A DNA stretch of 15,164 bases from Monoraphidium neglectum. Its lineage: Eukaryota > Chlorophyta > Chlorophyceae > Sphaeropleales > Selenastraceae. The notes beneath the pieces were generated by a model. That model saw nothing but the letters and a program-made list of their open reading frames with translations. It made no database searches and was not told the origin of the DNA. The DNA is taken from contig NW_014012314.1 in assembly GCF_000611645.1 (NCBI RefSeq), positions 1 to 15,164 of the forward strand. The letters run 5' to 3'. This document shows positions 8,180-15,164 of the stretch, piece after piece (within the stretch, counting starts at the first letter, position 1; the number at the start of each line of letters is the position of its first letter). The position numbers and the translations under genes were made by a program.

Positions 8180-8837
8180 GCTGCTCACGTATTGTGATGG
8201 CGAAGAGACCCCTGTGATTCGCCTTTTGCGCCTATCTGCACCCGCAACACATGTAACCGGGGTGACAGGCTCGTGTCGTCGCTGCGTGCCGCCTGTCCCG
8301 CTGTGTCGCCACCCCCGGCTACTGCTCACGCTGCTGGCACTCGGCTGTCCGCCCAGCTGAATTGTGATGGGCTATGACTTGGCACACCCATCCTGACTCA
8401 ATGCAATGTAGCACCGCACATGCACATGCACTGTCGCCGCAGCTTGGTTTGCCCCCAACCTGCACGTCCTGTTTGCTGCCCCCTCTTTCATCAACAAGAT
8501 CCTTGTTGCTTGCAGGCTAACAGCGGGCTTTTGAGGTTGGGCTTGCACAATCAAACGGCGCCCTGGTTCCACCAGCCTGCTTGCTGAGACTTGCCCATGC
8601 CATGGCCTGCAAACGGAATGCGTGACGCTTGATTACAAATGCCTGGGCATTAATTTCTTGGTGGATAAGGGATGAACAAAATAGCTTGCAAAAAAACCCC
8701 AGCAGCACAGGCCGCACGAAAACCCCTAGCTACTTGGCCGGCCTGCAGCGTTGCGGCCGCGCCTTGCGCCCCGCAGACACAAAAACGGCCGCACAAAACC
8801 CAGCACTCGCGGCTGGCACGCGCACGGTGCATGCACT
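8180..8837. other. Intergenic: promoter of the minus 233-residue gene and 3' UTR of the next
   Basis: The right part (8837 to about 8615) would be the 3' UTR of the plastid-type gene. The left part would hold the upstream region of the 233-residue gene. The frame of that gene stays open on the minus strand from 8179 up to about 8329 without an ATG, so an upstream exon cannot be excluded. No other recognisable coding sequence is seen. Confidence 0.5.
8633..8637 (-). terminator. TGTAA polyadenylation signal on the minus strand
   Basis: TTACA on the + strand is TGTAA on the minus strand. It lies about 200 bases past the stop of the plastid-type gene (8840-8838), a fitting position for its poly(A) signal. 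Confidence 0.6.
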
Positions 8838-10137
8838 TCACGCGTCCTCCGCCTCCCCAAGCAGTTCCAGGTCCAGGTCATCGTCATCCTCCGCGGCCCC
8901 CTGCCCCGCCTTGCCCTTCTTGCTCTTCGGCGGCGGCGGCGCGGCCGCGGCGCCGAAGAGGCTGCCCTTCAGGCCGAGCTTCTGCAGCAACTGGTCGGCC
9001 TGAGCAAGCGACTCCATCTCCTGCCAAGCACGAGTCGTGGATGGGTGAACCATGGGTGAACGGGGCGTGGTGGAATTGGTGGTGCGAAAAACGGGGTGCG
9101 GAAGAGAGGGAATGTCACGAGGGGCAGGGCCCATAGGCAGCAGGGGGTGCAGCTGCGAGACGTGGCCGCTCTGGCACAGCATCTGGGCGTTCGACCGAGA
9201 CGGTCGATAACATCACATGAGCGCCCTCTGTCTCTGCACCACTTCACTCCGCAGGGGCGCCCTTTGGGAAGCACGCAGGCCACCGGCGGCCTCACGCCGA
9301 GCACGGCTGGCACTGAGGGGCCCACTCCCCTTGGCCACCCCAGGCGCTGACCCTCCCGCCTTCGCCACGCGAGCCCGTCTGCCGCGGCCCGCCGCGCCCC
9401 ACCATGTCGTTCAGATGCTCCAGCTCATCCACTGCCGACGCCACCGCCTTGCCAAGCTTGGTGTTGCGGTTCAGGGCGTCAAAGTATGTCCCAGGCACCT
9501 GGGGGCCGGGGGCAGGGTTTGCGGCGGGTTCGGCCACGTGCATGCGCTCGGTGCACAACATGCGTGCTCAGGGCACGTCGAGGCGCCCTTCAGCCCACGC
9601 CGCGGCGCGGCCGTGCTGCCGTGCCGCGTGCATGCCTGCGTGCCGCATGCGGCGCATCTGATCGCTATCGGGCCTGGGGCCGCGCCGGCGTGAAGCTCGC
9701 TGCAGCGCGTCGCTCCGATATGCTCTAATCCAAAACACGTCGCACTGCCCACCTCTTGGTCCTCCTCAGGCAGCAGTCCAACAAACTCCTGATGCAGCAA
9801 AAAAGAGACAGGCAGGGGAGGCTGGAGGCGCCGGCCGTGGTGCTGCGCAGCCAGCCGTGCTGCTGCGTGTGGGTCGGGCACGGTCCAGGCACTGCACCCT
9901 GCTGGAAGGCCAGGCGGGCAACTGCCACACATGCATGCGCATGTAACGCACCTCCTCATCGCCGCCGTCCACCTTGCTGGCGCCCGGCTTTCCCTCGGCT
10001 GGCGCCGCTTGCCGCACGATGCAGCATCGCGAGCGGCCGCCGCACGAACCTACTGGCCGCACCGGCAGTGTGCGGCACGTACGCAATGCCATCGAAGGAC
10101 GTGATATACTGCATGGCATACTGCTGCAAAGCGCCAT
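8838..10137 (-). CDS. Unrecognised acidic protein with chloroplast transit peptide, 166 residues, 4 exons
   Basis: Exons in reading order: 10137-9952, 9788-9753, 9498-9403, 9020-8838. All are whole numbers of codons (62, 12, 32, 60 plus stop). ATG 10137 has A at -3 and G at +4, a strong context. Residues 1-44 are rich in Ser, Arg, Cys, Ala and Pro with no acidic residue and end IVRQA before APAEG. That resembles algal chloroplast transit peptides with a V-x-A/A cleavage site. The predicted mature part, about 122 residues, begins acidic (KVDGGDEEEFVGLLPEEDQE). A helical stretch follows (YFDALNRNTKLGKAVASAVD, then DELEHLNDM and SLAQADQLLQKLGLK). It then has a Pro run, a Lys cluster (KSKKGK) and an acidic tail (EDDDDLDLELL). 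I recognise no family. The acidic tail after a basic patch could mediate protein or nucleic-acid contacts, which is inference. The first exon is supported only by composition and phase. Confidence 0.72.
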
Positions 10138-10542
10138 ACTGATCAATGTGTCGGTGTGGGTATGATGGATTTCGGCGTCCGGCTGTCGACGCTGATCGCG
10201 CCCTAGCGTGCAAGAAGACGTTGAGGCGATTCTGGGGATTGTCAAGATGCTGGGGTCCCACCACAATACACCGGAAGTGCAGCGGTGATGCGTCATGGAG
10301 CGCAAACCTTTCGGGAGGGGCCACAAAGAAACTCTTGCGACGACCTGATTCCCCCTCCATTTTCAATCTCACCTGATTCTCACAAGCTCAACACATACGT
10401 CTCTGACCCCTTACACAGCTCGTGCGAGCTGGTCACACTTGGTTTGCGAGGGAGCCGTCGCCAGGCGCCAATAGCGGCTGCAAAAGCCTCCCGCGCAGCA
10501 CCCATCAGAAATTGAACTAGTTTTACGTGGCTCCGGGACGCC
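10138..10542. other. Divergent (bidirectional) promoter region
   Basis: About 405 bases separate the starts of the minus plastid-type gene and the plus gene at 10543. It should hold both promoters and 5' leaders. A minus-strand frame from the CCATGG at 10541-10546 (MASRSHVKLVQFLMG...) is open for 54 residues and ends before any known exon. I could not connect it to the downstream gene. Confidence 0.45.
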
Positions 10543-10809
10543 ATGGTCCTAGGCAAGCGCGAGGCGGGCGCCGGGGGCCTTGGTGGCGTGTCATCCGACA
10601 GCGAGCGATGCGCCGTGACACGCCCAAAGGCACGGCGCACGGGCCCGGCAGTCCCGGCCAGCGTCGGGATGGCGAGGGCGTTTCTGCAGCCGTGCATGCG
10701 TCGAAGCCTTGCTTGGCAGGCTGACGAGGCGTGCGCGGCCATGTGGCTTGCAGCCGCTGCGGCGGCGCATCACAACCACCACAACAGCTTCCAGTGGTCG
10801 ACGCCCATC

Positions 10810-10853
<44 letters not shown>

Positions 10854-11328
10854 AATGTCATCTGCTGATACGCAGCGTGGCGCATGCGACCAGTATGACG
10901 GCTGGGCTTGCCATGCAGCAGGCGCAGCGGAGCCGCCGCCAGCAGCAGAGTCGCCGCCGCCATCGCCGCAGCCGTCGCTGCGGCAGCAGCTGCAGCGGCC
11001 TCAGTCCGGCGCCCGAAAGTCGGTTCGCTTCGCGCCCGGCCCCCTGGACGCGGACTCGGCCGCCCCTGTGGCCGTGACGCCCGACGGCCACCCCGCGGCC
11101 GAGTGCCGTGGCGCGGCGCTGGTGCGTCGGCCGGGCGCCGCGGCTGCGGCGTCATTTGCCCCCAGCCCGCTGACGCCCTCCGACCTGTCGGCCCTTGAAG
11201 ATCTGCTTGGGCCGGAGAACGCCCCCTCTCTTGGGCGTCTGCGGCGGCGCCTCGCATTGACGCCGCAGCGGCCCCCGCGCGTGGTGCTCACGGCGGCGCC
11301 GCCGGCGCGCCCGCAGGTGGCTGCATGA
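10543..11328 (+). CDS. Disordered protein with polyglutamine and PP1-docking-like motif, 261 residues
   Basis: One uninterrupted frame runs from ATG 10543 (context GCCATGG, strong) to TGA 11326-11328. A stop in the same frame at 10513-10515 makes this the first possible ATG. Codons are strongly GC at the third position, which supports coding. The product is low complexity. It has a basic N-terminal third, an alanine run followed by His/Asn (about 70-81), 13 consecutive Gln (91-103), a Pro/Ser/Ala/Gln-rich middle and an Arg-rich end (LGRLRRRLALTPQRPPR). Residues 158-163, RKSVRF, fit the protein phosphatase 1 docking pattern [RK]-x-[VI]-x-[FW]. SPLTPSDLSALEDLLGP is a short helical, possibly interacting segment. 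I recognise no folded domain. It may be a PP1 regulatory or scaffold protein, but this is inference. A possible GT donor lies close to the stop (CGCAG/GTGGCT, about 11315), so a further exon is not excluded. Confidence 0.62.
10813..10851 (+). repeat. (CAG)13 triplet repeat coding for polyglutamine
   Basis: Thirteen uninterrupted CAG codons encode Gln91-103 of the disordered protein. A pure codon run suggests length instability between strains. Confidence 0.97.
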
Positions 11329-12776
11329 GGCGCGCGCGCGCCATGTGGCCAACGCTGCTGGCGCTGTGCGGCATGGTCCAAATTCTTTTTGCTCTCGTGT
11401 CGTTGAGTTTGGTAGCCAGCTGCAGTCCGCCACCACCCTTGATTTTGATGGGAGTGGCACTGCAACTTACATCATCGTCGCCTGGGATTAAGGCACCACT
11501 GGCGGCCTCCCGTCATGCGACTTACAGTGAAGCAGCGGCGTTCACACTTACCCGACTTTCACAAGCATCCAACCGATTTTTCTTTCACTCACGGCAACGT
11601 CGTTGCCAAGACGCCCATGCAGCCCGCAGCCCCGCAGCAACCCCCGACGGGTCAGCTATGACAGGTTCCGGGTATCTCATGCAGAGCAGCGGGGCACCAG
11701 CAGTGCGCTGGGGGCGTTTGCCGCCTTTGTGCGCACGCAAAACCGCCACGCTGGCTCACACCTACGACGGAGCTTTTGACCCCCGTCTGCTGGTGTTGCA
11801 AAACCCATGGCGCAGGCCCTGACTGATTTTTTTGAGAGGCGCACGTTTGGCCCCTGTGAGGCGGGGCGTAGCAACAACACGGCCGTCGCATGCTGCAAGG
11901 CAGGCTCTTGGTTGCTACAAGCAATTTTTTCTCCCGCCGAAGTGCGGGGCGGGCGGCTGTGTGCGCATGGAGGCATCGCAGCACCCCTGGAGGGTCAAGA
12001 GTCGCGCATGGGAGGCGCTTTCGTAGACACCCATTCTTAATGACTGCCTTTGTCGGCACACCTGTATATCCTTGCGCCTGGCGTCGTCTTTGGCGCACCC
12101 TGAGGCTTCTCCTCAGGCCATTCGCAGGCAGCCCCTGTCGCGCTGCCGCGTGCTTCGTTCAGGCAGGTTGCGCGTGCTTTGGCAACCCCTTGAATCTTGA
12201 GCTTTAAAATGCGATTACGCACTGGTAACTGCGATTCACTTGCAAGCTAAGGCCCCTACTGGATTGGGGCAGTCAGCTTGAGGCAGTCAGCTCGGGACAT
12301 GCAATTCGGCATGGGTCGAGCTGGCAAAGAGTGGCAGACGCGGAAGGGTGCACTGAGCAGCTCGCTGGTGAGCAAAGCGCGGGAGCAATAGAGTAAACTT
12401 GGCACCAGGTTACCAAACAAATCCAGCCACCTCTCCGCCCGGCAAGCCAGGGCGCAGGCGGCTGGTTGCAACGAGGGCGGCGCTGTACTGCCAAGGGGAC
12501 CCGTGGCTCTGTGTTGCCCTGCCCGTGCTCTGCTGCCCGTCAAGGCTGCTCACGGCACTGCCGCCTTGGGTGACGTAGGTTGGCAGGTTCCATGCATACG
12601 ACGTGCTGCCAGTCCAATGTGCGTATCGGCTTGCACCACAGGCAGATGACTGCAGGTGCAGGCTGCATGTACAACAGGGAATTCAACCAGCCTTGTTTCA
12701 AGCTCGGTTTCTGACTTACCCCCAGCAGTCGTCAAGGGGCAAGGATCGTCATACGCAATCATTTGGAGCTGCAAAG
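11329..12776. other. Long non-coding stretch before the VASt gene
   Basis: About 1.45 kb with no frame I can defend. It contains T-rich runs near 11385, 11577, 11827 and 11920, unlike the exons. It holds two TTACA sites (11467-11471, 11522-11526), which are minus-strand TGTAA, but no + strand TGTAA after 11328. Two small inverted repeats lie at 12073-12117. At 12269-12292 an 11-base direct repeat (GGCAGTCAGCT) occurs twice 13 bases apart. It presumably includes the 3' UTR of the preceding gene and the promoter of the VASt gene. Confidence 0.5.
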
Positions 12777-15164
12777 ATGGCGCCTACGCCCCCGAGCGTT
12801 GCAGAGTGGCCCCCTGATGATCCGGGCAAGGTCCTGCTGCACCTAGACATCTCGGGCGGCAGCGTAGATGATGTCTGGACGGATGTTTTTGCATCCAAGA
12901 GCCAGCTCCAGGTGCGCCAGAGGTCGTGCTGCTCGCATGCCACATTTGAGGCCCCTGCGCAGCAAGCGCGGCACGAGCTGGCGCGTAGCACCAGCATAGT
13001 AGACCTAAGGCATCACATTGAATTTCTAGGGCCTGTAAGCTCCGGCCTGGTCCTCCTGGACACATCAGCTGTGACTCAAGGATGCAGCGTCCGTGCTGTA
13101 TGTGCTGCCCCTTTCCTGCAGGAGAAGCTGCACCGGCTGAGAAATGACGCCAACGTGCATGAGTCGCCGTGGGTGTCGCAGCGTGCAGAGCTGCCGGCGG
13201 AGCTGTTTGCATGGGAGGCGCCACCCGGAGCGGCGTTGGGCGCGCCCGCTGCCGGAAAGATGCGCAAGGTGAGCCCTGCATGTGCGAGCCGTAAACACAC
13301 AGCTTACATACGCGCGTCCGTTGGTGGCGGGGCAGGTCGCTGCGCTCAACCACTGGGGTTGGACGCCAGCAGCAGCTGCGTCGGCGGGTGGTTTGCACGC
13401 CCCCGACGCCGCGGCCCGCGCACGCACACGCGCACCGCCGCAGGTGCGCTTCGACGCGCCAGCCAGCGCCCTGGGCAAGGGCTTCTCCAGCGACGAGGTC
13501 ATGCGGGTGCTGGCGCACCGTCCCGGCAGCCACTACGCCGTCGAGTCGGAGGTCTTCACCACCGCAATGTACGGCGACAAATTTGCGGTGCTCACGCGCG
13601 CCACTCTGGCCGCGCGCGGGCCCCGGCGCTGCGTGCTGCACGTCGTGTACGCGGTCGCGTTCTCGCCAGCGCTGACGAGGATGCTGAGGCCCATCATTTC
13701 GAAGGGCGTGGACGGTGAGGCGGCCAGCGACCCCAGCACGCGCGGGTCACTCGACTTAGTGGTGGCGGAGCGTGGTGGTGGCGATCAGCCGTGGTGGTTT
13801 TGATGGAGGGTGGTGGTGGTGGTCAAGCCTGGTGGTGGTGGTGATGGAGTGTTGGGTCGGTGGTCAAGCCGGCCCCTCAGCACAGGTGGCTCACCGCCAA
13901 CGTCTGGTTCTCAACAGCAGCCACCTCGGCAGCGCGAGCCCAGCACGCATACCGACAGGCGCCGCACGACCCCTGACTCTGGACTCCGCCGCGCCCGTGC
14001 ACCGCCCGCCAGGCGGCATCCGGGCGTCATTCCAGGTGCTGCGGCGCCTGCTGGCTGAAAAATACGAGCTGGCAGACTTGGCAGACGACCCCTCGCCGCC
14101 CGCCGTCGAGGGCGCGCCCTCGGAGGAGGCGGAGGCGGCCGCGGCCCACAGGTGCGACCGCTGGGGCCGGCGGCGCCGAGGGCGCGCACGGGGCACGGCT
14201 CCGCTACAGCAGCGGTGTTTTGCTGACGCCGGCGGCGCGTCCCGCCGGCAGCAGCCCGCCGCTTTGGTGCGCACCCGACTCTCTCTCCTCCCCGCGCAGG
14301 CCCCCAATATCAGCCGCCATGCCGCCCCCGGCCCCTGGCCCCCTGGGCCTTGCCGACGTGCTGGCCTACCGCGACCTGGTGGCGCGCCTGCTGCGCCTCC
14401 ACGACCCGGGTGCGGCGGCCAAGGCCCTGGCGGCCGTGCTCACCGTCGCCACAACAGCGGCCCTCGCGGCCGCGCTGCGGCCGGCGCAGGAGTGGTGCCT
14501 CGGCGGCGGCGGCGGCAGCGGTGGCACTTTCCTGCAGCGCGCGGCGTGCTTGCCGGTGACGACCGGGCTGGTGTCACTCCCGGGCGGCGCGGGTGATGTG
14601 GTGACCGTGCTGGCGCTGGTGGCGGTCGCGAATTGGTTGCTGATGGCGGGCGCTGAGCTGGCGGATGCGTACCTCAGGTGTGCGGGGCTGGCGGATGGCG
14701 GTGGCGGGTGGCAGGGGGTGCTTATGGGCGTGCGCGTCGCTAAGGGCTCTGTTGCAGGATCGGTGTCGGGGCGGGCTTGAGCACGGCCGCACCGCGTTTA
14801 CTGCTTGGGGCCGTTAAATGGTTGCCGCAGCAATTGGGTCGGCGGGGTGCTTCGAGCAGGCAGGCAGACGAAGGCGGCCCGCAACGGCCCCCGTGCCCCT
14901 CCTTTCCCCGCAGGCGCGCCGCCCTGGCCGCCGCCAACCAGACGGCCGCAGCCCACCGCGCCGCCGCCGCCCGCGCGCGCGCGGCCGAGGAGGCCGCCGC
15001 GCGGTCTGCAGCGGCGCGCGCCGTGTACGAGGAGGCGCTGGCGGCCGCGGAGGCCGCGGCGGCGGCCGAGGAGGCCGCGGCGCTTGCCTCGCCGCTGCCG
15101 TCGCCGCCGGCGGCGGCGCTTGGCAGCAGCCCCGACCTGCGGCGGTTGGAGCGGGAGGCGAGAG
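12777..15164 (+). CDS. VASt-domain (StAR-related lipid-transfer type) membrane protein, partial at 3' end
   Basis: VASt domains are sterol-binding modules of proteins working at endoplasmic-reticulum contact sites, usually preceded by a GRAM domain and followed by a membrane anchor. Exons: 12777-12911, 13122-13268, 13444-13714, 14013-14151, 14300-14677, 14914-beyond the window. All joins keep frame, giving 440 residues so far. Residues about 20-205 follow the VASt pattern. They open with LHLDISGGSVDDVWTDVF and a SPW motif, then MYGDKFAVLTRATL, then CVLHVVYAVAF. The block closes with RPIISKGVDGGIRASFQVLR. Two hydrophobic segments follow, about 273-290 (ALAAVLTVATTAALAAAL) and 331-348 (VVTVLALVAVANWLLMAG). 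From about 357 the chain is almost all Ala, Glu and Arg and is probably a long helix or coiled coil. No GRAM domain is visible upstream, so it may be missing, or in exons I did not find. ATG 12777 is the first clear start, although the frame is open to about 12600. Confidence 0.8.
13756..13857 (+). repeat. (GGT)n / GGTGGT tract in VASt gene intron 3
   Basis: Several runs of GGT/GTG triplets lie within the intron 13715-14012. Frames reading through them give Val/Gly/Trp repeats and are not coding. Confidence 0.85.

Noticed and set aside
10380..10742. Minus-strand frame of 120 codons over the divergent promoter
   Set aside because: Half of it is antisense to the well-supported + frame at 10543, and it cannot be joined in phase to the plastid-type gene with confidence.
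10808..11257. Minus-strand frame with a long alanine run
   Set aside because: It is antisense to the CAG repeat gene; the alanine run is the reverse reading of CAG units.
11890..11950. LQGRLLVATSNFF, reminiscent of a GRAM-domain strand, upstream of the VASt gene
   Set aside because: The following residues do not continue the GRAM pattern, the DNA has T runs unlike exons, and no splice path to 12777 was evident.
11652..12098. Minus-strand frame of 148 codons with two TGTAA sites further along
   Set aside because: No recognisable protein pattern, uneven codon use and T/A runs inside it. The TGTAA sites alone do not establish a gene.

Overview
The window looks like nuclear DNA of a green alga (Chlorophyta). 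It is GC-rich and its genes are split by short to medium introns. Long (GT)n/(CA)n runs sit inside the introns, the algal polyadenylation signal TGTAA lies behind several reading frames, and the deduced proteins carry plant-type organelle targeting peptides. The best match by eye is a short-form plant-type ribonuclease Z. I cannot name the species.

Layout. Bases 1-122 may be the last 39 codons of a + strand gene. From about 1111 or 1300 to 5341 (+) lies a complete ten-exon gene for ribonuclease Z, the tRNA 3'-end endonuclease, with all expected metal-binding motifs. It is followed convergently by a seven-exon minus-strand gene (8179 to 6202) for a 233-residue protein I do not recognise; its N-terminus looks mitochondrial. 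Upstream of that, in the same direction, a four-exon gene (10137 to 8838) encodes a 166-residue acidic protein with a chloroplast-type transit peptide. Divergent from it, 10543-11328 (+) is an uninterrupted frame for a disordered protein with 13 glutamines and a PP1-docking-like motif. From 12777 to the right edge (+) runs a partial gene for a VASt-domain (sterol-transfer type) protein with two hydrophobic segments and the start of an Ala/Glu-rich helical region.

The exon chains were built by hand. In every case the phases close exactly, and for ribonuclease Z and the VASt gene family conservation across the joins supports them. Among the 23 introns deduced, three have a GC rather than GT 5' splice site, a high share. 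Six introns carry GT or CA repeats in a consistent sense orientation: GT next to the donor, or CA towards the acceptor.

The genes do not form an operon or an obvious pathway; this is an ordinary eukaryotic gene neighbourhood. I see no transposon, CRISPR array, intact tRNA/rRNA gene or virus. The points most worth following are the GC-AG introns, the repeat polarity, the possible dual-start targeting of ribonuclease Z, and the two unrecognised organelle-type proteins.
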